A DNA stretch of 64,000 bases. Origin: Candidatus Stahliibacteriota bacterium (GTDB lineage Bacteria; Hydrothermota; Tepidihabitantia; SM23-42). Numbering within the stretch: position 1 is the first letter of the stretch; every line of letters begins with the position of its first letter. The position numbers and the translations under genes were made by a program. Shown here one piece after another: positions 35,244 to 42,995 of the stretch. Location of the stretch: contig JAUVZL010000004.1 of the NCBI GenBank assembly GCA_030602565.1, forward strand, positions 1 to 64,000, read 5' to 3'. The notes below the pieces were generated by a model. That model was not told where the DNA came from and did not search any database. It saw nothing but the letters and a program-made list of their open reading frames with translations.

Positions 35244-38200
35244 ATGAGGAAATATTTATTAGCGTTTTCTCTTCCTTTATTCATATTTAGTCAATCATTT
35301 GCCAAGAAACCCGAATATATTGATCCATATGATCGATCAATGACTTCATATGCAGAGTGGTCAGCAAAAATAGTGCGAGAACCATTTACGATTGGTCGTG
35401 TTTATCAAACCGCGCGCGAGAACTACCAAAATGAATTGGTTGACATCGTGGTGTATGCGCCAATCTATGATGGCATACTTGATTCGCTAAGCGTGTACAT
35501 CAGTGATCTTGAATCAGAAGGCTATACAATCCAGGTTGATACGGTAAGGGGTTGGAATGCGGAAGATCTTAGGGATCACTTTATTGCGCTCCTGCCCAGT
35601 GAACTCGTGGGTGCAGTACTGATAGGCAATGTTCCATTTGCTTGGTATGAGATGGAAGGCGGCGAGGGGCGTGAGGAGTTTCCCATTGATTTATATCTTA
35701 TGGATCTTGATGGTACCTGGATAGATAATGATGCAGATGGCCTGTTTGATAACCATACTGGGAATAAAGAACCAGAAATCTGGGTGGGCAGGATCTTTGC
35801 TTCATCTATAACCTGGGGTAATGAGATCTACCTTGTTAACAATTACTTCTCTAAGGTGCACAAGTACCGCACCGGCGGTTATAATATCTCTCAGAAAGCT
35901 CTTGCTTATGTGGATGACGATTGGTATGGATACAATGATTGTTCGCTCGGTGATCTTTATGATACTGTAGACGTTGTCAGGAATTACAATACGACAACCG
36001 CAACTGATTTTAGAACAAGGTTCACTGATGCCTATGAATGGGTGCAGATATGCAGTCACTCTTCGCCCTGGGGTAATACATTCAAATATACAGGTGGTTA
36101 TGCCGGGACGGTATTCAATTTTGAACTCTGGTTTGAAAATCCACCGTGGTTGTTCCTAAACCTTTTCCAATGCAGTGGCACACGCTTTTTTGAAGAAAAT
36201 TATTGTGGTGGAATCTATATCTTTGGTCAGGACAATGGTCTTTTTGCCGTAGGGTCAGCAAAGGTTGGCAGCATGCTTTATTTCTCTGATTTTTATGGAC
36301 CTTTGAATACCGGGATTTCCACGGGCGAAGCATTTAAATACTGGTTTGCCCTCCATGGTATTGATGACCCTTCATGGTTTTATGGCATGTGTATTTGTGG
36401 CGACCCGCTACTTAAGCCCAAACAATTAAGTAATATGTATGCCAGGCATGGGCGTCGCACTATCACCATTGATCCAAGGTTCAACTGGTCAGACCCTGAA
36501 CCAGTTGATCTGGATATAGAAACTGATGGTTATGTCGCAGCAACGACTGATGGTGCTGGTCGCATATGGGCAGCTTGGGTAACTGGTCGGTCGGTTTCGA
36601 ATGGTCGTACGGAGATTTGCGTGTCGTATAATCAGAATAACGTCTGGAGTTCACCCGAGATTATTGATCCGTACATCTACTGGGATTTTTTTCCAGCCCT
36701 CACCTGTGATACTTCGGGTCAGGCAGTGCTTTCTTGGTCAAGGTGCTATGGCAGAAATTATGATATTTATCTAACTTCTTATGACGGCGCTAACTGGGCG
36801 GTTCCGTACCGGGTGAGCAGCCGGGCCACAGATGCCCTGCATCCTGCTATGACCGTTGATGGTGGGGCTCGACTCTGGGTTACCATGGAGCGTTGGAACC
36901 ATCTGAACGGTGATATCTACTGCCGATACCATGACGGATCCACCTGGCAGTCGATGTTTGCGGTCACTATAGATGGAGCGAACGATTACAAGCCGAGTAT
37001 GGCGACTGATAGCAACGGTGTTGCCTGGACTGCGTGGGCAAGTGAGCGTTACGAGGATAATAGAAACATTTATGTTAAGAATTACAATGCCGGTACTGGG
37101 CACTGGGAAAATCTACGGAGGATTACAAGCAACCCTGGTCAGGACCAGGATGTAAAGGTTGCGGTTGATGGTAATGGCGATGTATGGGTTGTTTGGACGA
37201 CGTGGCGTCACGGGAACTCTGACATTTACCAGAGTTCTTACAACGGTTCAACCTGGTCAAATCCACAAGCGGTCACGACTGATTCGAGTCGGGACGAGCA
37301 CTGTGCCTTAGCGATTGACCAGGATGGTTATCTCTGGTGTATTTGGCAATCAGACCGAAGCGGTGATTGGGAAATTCTTGCACGCTTTTACAGAGATGGA
37401 CAATGGCACGACATTTCGAACATCAGTAACAACAGCTATTTCGATATTCTACCTGGGACCACGCTCGATGATTCAGGCAATATCTGGGTGCTTTTCCAGA
37501 CCAACCGCAACGGCAACTGGGACATCTATGCAAGTAAACTCTTCTCTGATTTGATAGAACCCCAGGTTGTAGTCATAGCACCAAATGGTGGTGAGGTTTT
37601 CTATACCGGTGAGATCGATACCATTCGCTGGATGGCAATTGATAACATCGGTGTGGATTCTGTTTCTCTGGAGTTCTCAAGTAATGATGGAAGTTCCTGG
37701 CAATTCGTCGATAATCCAGGACCTCAGGATTCAGTATATGAATGGACAATACCTCCAGTACACTCGACTGAATGTCTGGTCAGGGTGCGGGCTTTTGACG
37801 CCGGCCTTAATATGGGTGAAGACGTGTCTGATTCCTTGTTTTCGATACTCGATAATATCGCTCCGCAGATCTCAGTATTGGTTCCAAACGGCGGTGAGAT
37901 ATGGTATTGGAACGAGGTTCATACGATTGAGTGGAATTCACAGGACAATGTCGGTATTGAGAGTCTTGATGTACACCTTTCACTTGATGGTGGTATGACG
38001 TATTCTTTGCTGCTCGTCCACATCACGGGCAATGATTCTCTATATGACTGGGCGATTCCCGAAACGACTTCCTTTGATTGTCTCATACGGGTAACGGGAT
38101 ATGATATTGGGGGCAATATGGACTTCGATGTCAGCGACAGTCTATTCACGATCGGTGAGCTTGGGATTGAAGAACTTTTGGGTATGCCCCAGGCGTTTGC

Positions 38201-38453
38201 CTTTAGTATACGGTCATCAAATCCCTTTATCCATGCACTCAATATGAGGTTGCAGATCCCGCACAAAATGCCAGTAGAGATTACCGTCTATGATGTTAGG
38301 GGACGCGTTGTTGAAAACATAGTGGATACTGAAATGGAGCAAGGTTACTACACGCTGTCTTGGAACAATTCTAATATCGCAGCAGGTGTATATTTCCTGC
38401 GGGTGAAAACAAAAGATATCAAAAAAACCGAGAAAGTTGTAAAACTAAAATAG
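35244..38453 (+). CDS. C25-like peptidase with propeller-like repeats, two Ig-like domains and T9SS-like C-terminal domain
   Basis: 1069 residues; signal peptide about 1-20. The first 400 residues are a divergent C25 domain: ALIGN-type VGAVLIGNVPFAWYE, His272 in CSHSSPWG and Cys310 in LFQCSGTRFF, with the cysteine-to-Phe spacing of gingipains, so both catalytic residues are kept. About 425-770 hold repeated strands such as GRIWAAWVTGRS, GDVWVVWTTWRHGNSDIY and GYLWCIWQSDRSGDWEI, a sialidase/BNR-like propeller. Two repeats follow with APNGGEVFYTGEIDTIRW and VPNGGEIWYWNEVHTIEW. The C-terminus (YDVRGRVVE, then GVYFLRVKTKD) is a sorting domain. It is cotranscribed with the gene at 32221 and ends at a strong terminator. 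Confidence 0.87.
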   Translation: MRKYLLAFSLPLFIFSQSFAKKPEYIDPYDRSMTSYAEWSAKIVREPFTIGRVYQTARENYQNELVDIVVYAPIYDGILDSLSVYISDLESEGYTIQVDTVRGWNAEDLRDHFIALLPSELVGAVLIGNVPFAWYEMEGGEGREEFPIDLYLMDLDGTWIDNDADGLFDNHTGNKEPEIWVGRIFASSITWGNEIYLVNNYFSKVHKYRTGGYNISQKALAYVDDDWYGYNDCSLGDLYDTVDVVRNYNTTTATDFRTRFTDAYEWVQICSHSSPWGNTFKYTGGYAGTVFNFELWFENPPWLFLNLFQCSGTRFFEENYCGGIYIFGQDNGLFAVGSAKVGSMLYFSDFYGPLNTGISTGEAFKYWFALHGIDDPSWFYGMCICGDPLLKPKQLSNMYARHGRRTITIDPRFNWSDPEPVDLDIETDGYVAATTDGAGRIWAAWVTGRSVSNGRTEICVSYNQNNVWSSPEIIDPYIYWDFFPALTCDTSGQAVLSWSRCYGRNYDIYLTSYDGANWAVPYRVSSRATDALHPAMTVDGGARLWVTMERWNHLNGDIYCRYHDGSTWQSMFAVTIDGANDYKPSMATDSNGVAWTAWASERYEDNRNIYVKNYNAGTGHWENLRRITSNPGQDQDVKVAVDGNGDVWVVWTTWRHGNSDIYQSSYNGSTWSNPQAVTTDSSRDEHCALAIDQDGYLWCIWQSDRSGDWEILARFYRDGQWHDISNISNNSYFDILPGTTLDDSGNIWVLFQTNRNGNWDIYASKLFSDLIEPQVVVIAPNGGEVFYTGEIDTIRWMAIDNIGVDSVSLEFSSNDGSSWQFVDNPGPQDSVYEWTIPPVHSTECLVRVRAFDAGLNMGEDVSDSLFSILDNIAPQISVLVPNGGEIWYWNEVHTIEWNSQDNVGIESLDVHLSLDGGMTYSLLLVHITGNDSLYDWAIPETTSFDCLIRVTGYDIGGNMDFDVSDSLFTIGELGIEELLGMPQAFAFSIRSSNPFIHALNMRLQIPHKMPVEITVYDVRGRVVENIVDTEMEQGYYTLSWNNSNIAAGVYFLRVKTKDIKKTEKVVKLK

Positions 38454-38481
38454 GCTAGAGTCAAATACTCACGCATTACTC

Positions 38482-38528
38482 ACTCCGTCACTCTGGTAAT
38501 TACCAGAGTGACGGAGTATCCTTTTTTT
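38482..38528 (+). terminator. Strong rho-independent terminator
   Basis: A 16-bp perfect stem (ACTCCGTCACTCTGGT and its complement) with loop AATT, then ATCC and a run of seven T. It ends the C25 pair and touches the stop codon of the convergent radical SAM gene. Confidence 0.95.
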
Positions 38529-39819
38529 AGATACGTTGGGATAATAGATTTTTTATTTTGCGGTATAGTCTCGGTTTTGACTGAGGAAAGTGCCATGTAT
38601 AGAAGAGGTTATTGTGATATAAAGGGTCAGTCTTTTCATCAAAGCCGGTTTTTTCATATTCCTTGGTATGGGGAATGGGTGAGAATTCGCACAGATGTGC
38701 ATGCACTTTCAGTTTATGGCATAGCTTTATCGAATCGATTATCTCTTCATGTTCCTGACCAGGCATGCCAAACAATATGTAGGTATGTATTGTATCTGCA
38801 GAAAAGCCGGCTTGTTTCAGAACCTTGACTGCGTTAATGAATTCATCAGTGTTCACCTTACCACCGGTGCGTTTTTGAACCTCTGGATTGGTCGTTTCCA
38901 GGCTCAAATACATGGTTTTAAAATTCACCTTATACATTAAATGGGCTATCTCTTCAGTTATATACCGACAGTGTAAGCCATTAGAAGCGTGAAAGTTCAA
39001 CTTGTAATTGTGCTGTACGATTTTTTGCAGAAGGCTGGGAAATTTCTTGTTATAGAGCAATGCATCGTCAAAAAAGGCGATGTTTTTTGTCTTTTGTGCA
39101 AATCGGTCTAATTGCTTGATGACTACGTCATTAGCAAAAATGCTGAAGTTCGGGCACAATACCTTTATTGCGCAGTACGTGCAATTGAACGGGCAACCCC
39201 GTGAGGTTAGGATAATCCCATAATGGAGTTTATCATACAAAGAAAAATCAGGTGTAGTCCGAGCGGCGTTCAACTCAGTAGTTGCAGGATACCCTAAGTC
39301 AGCGAGTAGATTGATAAAATGTTCTTCTGAAGGTCCGGTAAAAACGATGTCCGCACCAGAATATTTTTTCGCATGCTTTTCACAGATCGTAGCGTAGATA
39401 CCGCCGAGGATGATCTTGGTTTTTGGGAATTCTGCTCTCAGTATCTTAATCACCTCGAATACACCGAGATACCAGTAGGTCATGCTCGAGGTTATGAATA
39501 TTATATCGGGCTTGGGCATTTTTTTTATTACTTGGATAAAACAATCCCTTGGTATGCCGTATCGTTTATAGCGTCGCGGCACCATTTTAAATATTTCGGG
39601 TTTCTCGACAACTTCATGGTGATATTTACCTCGACCAAATATATCGGTTTTGGTTTTGGTCTTGTAGTGCGGGTTCAAACGATCCATGCAATCAATAAAA
39701 TCGATTTCAAACCTTAGTTCTTTCATAATATTTGCGACGGTCAATAAACCAACCGGTTTGTTCCAGAAATCGAACGCCTTGAAATCATACACCCAGGGGT
39801 TGACGAGAAGCGCACGCAT
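38527..39819 (-). CDS. B12-binding-like / radical SAM protein
   Basis: 430 residues. The N-terminal 190 residues resemble the cobalamin-binding-like domain of class B radical SAM enzymes (RALLVNPW, then ILGGIYATI and DIVFTGPSEE). The radical SAM motif is C209, C213, C216 in SRGCPFNCTYCA, followed by AFFDDALL and LSLETTNPEVQK. The chemistry is unknown; relatives act in methyl transfer or in making complex lipids and natural products. The gene is alone on the minus strand and convergent with the C25 pair. Its promoter has the -10 box only 6 nt before the ATG, so a leaderless mRNA is likely. Confidence 0.88.
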   Translation of the reverse strand: MRALLVNPWVYDFKAFDFWNKPVGLLTVANIMKELRFEIDFIDCMDRLNPHYKTKTKTDIFGRGKYHHEVVEKPEIFKMVPRRYKRYGIPRDCFIQVIKKMPKPDIIFITSSMTYWYLGVFEVIKILRAEFPKTKIILGGIYATICEKHAKKYSGADIVFTGPSEEHFINLLADLGYPATTELNAARTTPDFSLYDKLHYGIILTSRGCPFNCTYCAIKVLCPNFSIFANDVVIKQLDRFAQKTKNIAFFDDALLYNKKFPSLLQKIVQHNYKLNFHASNGLHCRYITEEIAHLMYKVNFKTMYLSLETTNPEVQKRTGGKVNTDEFINAVKVLKQAGFSADTIHTYILFGMPGQEHEEIIDSIKLCHKLKVHAHLCEFSPIPHTKEYEKTGFDEKTDPLYHNNLFYTWHFPQSKPRLYRKIKNLLSQRI

Positions 39820-39825
39820 GGGCTT

Positions 39826-39853
39826 ATTGTAGCTATTTGGAATGAAATATCAA
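39826..39853 (-). promoter_or_regulatory. Leaderless promoter of the radical SAM gene
   Basis: TTGATA, 16-bp spacer, TACAAT on the minus strand; 6 nt to the ATG at 39819. Confidence 0.6.
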
Positions 39854-39935
39854 GGCTGCAATTTTTTCATAGGTGATGCCAATTTGTTATGTTCATGCCT
39901 GCAAAAAATGGGCGTAAAACAAGTTTTTTCCAACC

Positions 39936-39963
39936 TTGACATGACTGTGGAAATGATTATGAT
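39936..39963 (+). promoter_or_regulatory. Promoter of the small-protein/nucleotidyltransferase pair
   Basis: TTGACA, 16-bp spacer, TATGAT; GGAG follows before the GTG start at 39984. Confidence 0.6.
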
Positions 39964-39983
39964 TTACATTAAATGGAGTGTAA

Positions 39984-40205
39984 GTGAGCACAAAAATATA
40001 TCGATTCAAGTCTGTTGAAGAAGCAGATAGGTTTGAGTGGATACAAAGAATTAAGCAAGGTTTGCCCTATTGGGAATTTGATCGATTTGAGTATGCCAGA
40101 CTTTGTATTGCCTTTGAACCAGGAATTTATAAGTTTAGAACTTTCAAAGAAAAGGAAGATTGGGAGTTTACCCAGGTCTGTGAAAATTGGAAACAGCAAA
40201 ATTAG
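39984..40205 (+). CDS. Small protein upstream of a nucleotidyltransferase, possible antitoxin
   Basis: 73 residues from a GTG codon 7 nt after GGAG. It is rich in aromatic and charged residues (KIYRFKSVEEADRFEWI, RTFKEKEDWEF), with no membrane segment. The end overlaps the next gene by 19 nt, which suggests coupled synthesis. Small proteins in this position often neutralise or regulate the nucleotidyltransferase, but I do not recognise this family, so the role is inferred from context only. Confidence 0.65.
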   Translation: MSTKIYRFKSVEEADRFEWIQRIKQGLPYWEFDRFEYARLCIAFEPGIYKFRTFKEKEDWEFTQVCENWKQQN

Positions 40206-40675
40206 AAATATTGGCGGATATCTGCGAAAGATTCAATGAAGAGCAGGTTAAGTATGTAGTTTGCGGAGCATTTGCCGGCAAATTACATGGTATTGAAGAA
40301 ATCTCAAAGCAATTTAGACCTACAAAAGATTATGATTTTATAATTGATGGCAGCAAAGAGAATGTTAAAAAAATTAAAGCTGCATTAAAGGACCTTTTCA
40401 CGAAAATTGAGGATTTGCAGGATGATGAATTTGAAGAGTACACAACTATTCAGGTTGTTGAAGAAAAAAATGATCTCGTATTGGATTTGATTAAAGAGAT
40501 GTGGGGAATGAATTATTCTTATGTTATCAAGGATGCTGTTATAATTGAGTTGAAGGACGTGAAGATTCCGGTAATAAGTATTAATAACCTCCTTTGTATG
40601 AAAAAAAATTCTTTCAGACCACAGGATAGGTTTGATATCTATTGGCTCACAAAAATAAAGGGGAGAAAAAAGTGA
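40187..40675 (+). CDS. Nucleotidyltransferase-fold protein, toxin-antitoxin-like
   Basis: 162 residues; the frame starts with TTG at 40187. The N-terminus has the Pol-beta-type nucleotidyltransferase pattern: YVVCGAFAGKLHG followed by RPTKDYDFII, with the DxD metal pair Asp48 and Asp50. The C-terminal part (IPVISINNLLCMKKNSFRPQDRFDIYWL) matches the helix seen in DUF6036/AbiEii-like transferases, where the substrate Lys and Asp-x-x-Asp region lies. Partners of this type transfer nucleotides to tRNA or proteins in bacterial immunity and toxin systems. The upstream 73-residue protein is the likely partner. The region is AT-rich relative to its neighbours. Confidence 0.8.
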   Translation: METAKLEILADICERFNEEQVKYVVCGAFAGKLHGIEEISKQFRPTKDYDFIIDGSKENVKKIKAALKDLFTKIEDLQDDEFEEYTTIQVVEEKNDLVLDLIKEMWGMNYSYVIKDAVIIELKDVKIPVISINNLLCMKKNSFRPQDRFDIYWLTKIKGRKK

Positions 40676-40729
40676 GTTTGTTAAGAGCAAGAACCACAGG
40701 GATTGCGGCGTGGGATGAAATATAATACT

Positions 40730-40751
40730 CCCTCTCCCTTGAGGGAGAGGG
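40730..40751. repeat. REP-like palindrome, copy 1
   Basis: CCCTCTCCCT-TG-AGGGAGAGGG, a 10-bp perfect stem. A related 22-nt copy lies at 41189-41210. Without a T-run on the plus strand it is more likely a dispersed repeat than a terminator. Confidence 0.75.
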
Positions 40752-40860
40752 TTTACCCTGTGAAATAATACTGATTGAAACGTGATAAATCCATTACTAT
40801 GTTCGCTACTGAACTTTCACTCTTATTACCGTCAAAAAACGTTGTATTTCACGGGGTAAA
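40752..40860. mobile_element. 109-bp inverted-repeat element, MITE-like, abutting the REP-like palindrome
   Basis: TTTACCCTGTGAAATA at 40752-40767 and its near-complement (one mismatch in the inner 16 bases) ending at 40860 bound a non-coding core. It directly follows the palindrome at 40730, and GGGGTGAGGG follows it, as if the element had split a longer repeat. No transposase is nearby. Confidence 0.5.
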
Positions 40861-40920
40861 GGGGTGAGGGTTTCCTAAAATGTCTATTAAACAATCTGTC
40901 CAAGTTTCTGTTTCTTTATA

Positions 40921-40948
40921 TTGACTTTGCTCTGCAGATTTGTAGAAT
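40921..40948 (+). promoter_or_regulatory. Leaderless promoter of the small membrane protein gene
   Basis: TTGACT, 16-bp spacer, TAGAAT; 6 nt to the ATG at 40955, with no ribosome site. Confidence 0.65.
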
Positions 40949-40954
40949 TGTAGT

Positions 40955-41176
40955 ATGGAAATAATAATTGTTCTTTTCTGGTTGGTCGCAATGGGAATCG
41001 GACTTCTGGCAACAGTATTCTGGATATGGATGATAATCGAAGTCGCGACAAAAGAGCCTGAAAATGGTAATGACAAAATCGTGTGGATTCTTATCGTGGT
41101 ATTGGCTGGTGTTATAGGTGCAGCAGTTTACTACTTTGTAAGAAGACCAGAACGAATAAAAAAGTTCGGTAAATAG
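40955..41176 (+). CDS. Small two-span membrane protein with PLD-nuclease N-terminal (PLDc_N) motif
   Basis: 73 residues. Two hydrophobic helices (about 3-28 and 42-62) flank the short soluble segment IEVATKEPENGNDKIVW. This arrangement, with an acidic/Asn-rich turn followed by W-x-L and a basic tail (VRRPERIKKFGK), is the PLDc_N domain, found alone or before phospholipase D-like nucleases. No nuclease follows. Function is unknown. It is a single gene between two palindromic repeats and is read from a leaderless promoter. Confidence 0.75.
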   Translation: MEIIIVLFWLVAMGIGLLATVFWIWMIIEVATKEPENGNDKIVWILIVVLAGVIGAAVYYFVRRPERIKKFGK

Positions 41177-41188
41177 AAAGGAAACAAT

Positions 41189-41210
41189 CCCTCTTGCTTA
41201 AGGGAGAGGG
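41189..41210. repeat. REP-like palindrome, copy 2
   Basis: CCCTCTTGCTTAAGGGAGAGGG, a degenerate copy of the palindrome at 40730. It sits between the small membrane protein and the convergent small basic gene and could serve as a weak bidirectional terminator. Confidence 0.6.
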
Positions 41211-41224
41211 CAAGGCCTGTTCTA

Positions 41225-41332
41225 TCACCAAGCCTTTTTGTCTTTCTGTTTTTGCTTCCTTTCTTTCTTTGACATTCTTTTTTTCTTGGTTTTTGGTTTC
41301 TTTTTTTCTTTCTTATTTGGTTGCTTTGCCAT
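41225..41332 (-). CDS. Very small lysine-rich basic protein
   Basis: 35 residues, about half of them Lys or Arg (AKQPNKKEKKKPKTKKKR...). The ATG at 41332 follows the glyA-like stop by 13 nt and has AAAAGGA 6 nt upstream, which supports translation as the last gene of that transcript. Composition alone could arise by chance in purine-rich DNA. If real, it may bind RNA or the ribosome, as other tiny basic bacterial proteins do. No family is recognised. Confidence 0.5.
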   Translation of the reverse strand: MAKQPNKKEKKKPKTKKKRMSKKERKQKQKDKKAW

Positions 41333-41345
41333 TATTTGTCCTTTT

Positions 41346-42791
41346 CTACAAAGGTTTTGCTATCTGCTGTAAATTGTCGACGAACTTCTTGAAGAATTCC
41401 TTTTCAGGAAAGATGCTTGCCAAAATCTTTGCGGCAAAAGGAGCCGCTTCTTCTGTTGGAAGGCAATACTGCATTTCCAAAAATTTCTTTCTAAATATCT
41501 TAACTTTCTTTTTCACATCAGTATTTTTTATGATAATCTCAGCTACGTATTCAGCAAGCACTTGGAAGTCTTTTTCTTTCATGCCAAACCTGGTCATTTC
41601 TTGGACACCCATTCTTATACCGCTTGCTTTAAGAAAGCTCTCATCATCGGGTAATGCTTGATAATTCGTTATAATATTATTCTCTTCCAGCCTTTGGGCA
41701 AGGTCCATGCCTGTACAGTGTTTACTTACCCGGATAACGACTTGATGGGTTTCAGTAAAACCATCTGCTTGGTCGCCTTCAACATCGATCCCCTTGTCTT
41801 TAAGGGCTTGGGCAAATGCCCGAGCATTTTTTCGCACCTGAGTTTGGTACTCTTTTTTAAAGACGTTCATCTCATAAGCTGCCATGAGTAGGGCGAGAAG
41901 TGTTCCCAAATGGTGGTTGCTCGTAGAGCCAGGGAAGGCTCGACTCTTGATATCTATCCAGAGCTTGGCTAATGGACTTCCTTTAGGTATGTTTGATGCA
42001 ATTACCCCGCGTTGAGGACCAAAAAAAGTTTTGTGCGTACTGCCGGTTACAATATCAGCGCCTTCTTTGAAAGGTTCTTGCAAAACCCCGTAGAGACCAA
42101 GAACATGAGCCATGTCATACATAATGACTGGCTTTGGATCCCAGTCTTTTACAATATCACTGACAAATTCGACTGGTTCTTTATGCAAAAACATGGACTT
42201 ACCAAAAACAATGAGTTCTGGTTTATGTTGTTCTAAGAGTTTCCTTAGTTCTTCGGTATCTGTTTTATAAAGACAATCTTTTTTCACCGGGAAATTTACA
42301 ACTTTTTCTTTCCCGGTTGCTGGGTCTTCTTCGACATAATTGAAAAGGGAACCCATTGGTTGAGAACTGAGATGACCACCTTTTGTCAATTCATTATTCA
42401 TCACCAATCTCAACTTGCGGAAGGGTTCACCTTGTTTTCTACCTCGGTTAATAAATTTCACATTAGCTTTAAACACCACTTCATTTGCCATTTGTCCGCT
42501 TATGGCTCTGAGTTCAACTCTGGGACAGTCAAAGTACTGCGCCATTTCCTGTCTCAAATCCTCTTCAACATCTCGAATTAAGTTGATACCCTGATAAAAA
42601 TATATTTCTTTTCCTTTCATGGTTCGGTGCTCAGCATACCTACCAGATGGGTCGGAAATCTCACACAACTTCACTAAAGAACTCGGCGTCGTCTCAGAAG
42701 GGATGAGGTTAACACATTCCTTCTGGCGCCACCGGTTATTTTCTTCAATTTTTTCCGTTAAATTTTCTATTTTTTCAAATAATATTGACAC
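41346..42791 (-). CDS. glyA: Serine hydroxymethyltransferase-like PLP enzyme
   Basis: 481 residues, about 60 more than Escherichia coli GlyA. The family exchanges serine and glycine with tetrahydrofolate. The PLP lysine is Lys254 in GSTHKTFFGPQRG; Asp226 and His229 in YDMAHVLGLYG bind the cofactor; NLIPSETTPS replaces the usual NLIASEN. SGRYAEHR and the following region fit SHMT but are diverged, so a related aldolase or transferase is possible. gcvPB at 9761 belongs to the same pathway. It has its own promoter, divergent from purA, with AAGGAG before the ATG. Confidence 0.8.
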   Translation of the reverse strand: MSILFEKIENLTEKIEENNRWRQKECVNLIPSETTPSSLVKLCEISDPSGRYAEHRTMKGKEIYFYQGINLIRDVEEDLRQEMAQYFDCPRVELRAISGQMANEVVFKANVKFINRGRKQGEPFRKLRLVMNNELTKGGHLSSQPMGSLFNYVEEDPATGKEKVVNFPVKKDCLYKTDTEELRKLLEQHKPELIVFGKSMFLHKEPVEFVSDIVKDWDPKPVIMYDMAHVLGLYGVLQEPFKEGADIVTGSTHKTFFGPQRGVIASNIPKGSPLAKLWIDIKSRAFPGSTSNHHLGTLLALLMAAYEMNVFKKEYQTQVRKNARAFAQALKDKGIDVEGDQADGFTETHQVVIRVSKHCTGMDLAQRLEENNIITNYQALPDDESFLKASGIRMGVQEMTRFGMKEKDFQVLAEYVAEIIIKNTDVKKKVKIFRKKFLEMQYCLPTEEAAPFAAKILASIFPEKEFFKKFVDNLQQIAKPL

Positions 42792-42811
42792 ATAAATCTC
42801 CTTGCGTACTT

Positions 42812-42839
42812 ATAGTATTCCTTAAATTCTTGATGTCAA
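42812..42839 (-). promoter_or_regulatory. Promoter of the glyA-like gene
   Basis: TTGACA, 16-bp spacer, TACTAT on the minus strand. Confidence 0.6.
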
Positions 42840-42863
42840 GGGTCGGAACAAGTTGGGTTTTTT

Positions 42864-42924
42864 GCCCAATGAATTGGGCGACTACAAGAAAATCAGAATT
42901 TGGTAGTGGTCGAGCTTGCTCGAC
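42864..42924. repeat. Two short palindromes between the glyA-like gene and purA
   Basis: GCCCAAT-GA-ATTGGGC at 42864-42879 and GTCGAGC-TT-GCTCGAC at 42909-42924. Each is a perfect 7-bp inverted repeat with a 2-bp centre, lying between the two divergent promoters. They may be operators or small dispersed repeats. Confidence 0.5.
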
Positions 42925-42948
42925 AGACTTTTGCAGCAAGAGAGACTA

Positions 42949-42976
42949 TTGACTTTTCCTGTTGCCTATGTAGAAT
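42949..42976 (+). promoter_or_regulatory. Promoter of purA
   Basis: TTGACT, 16-bp spacer, TAGAAT; GGCGGAG lies about 11 nt before the ATG at 42996. Confidence 0.6.
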
Positions 42977-42995
42977 TAGGCGGAGTTAATGAGAT

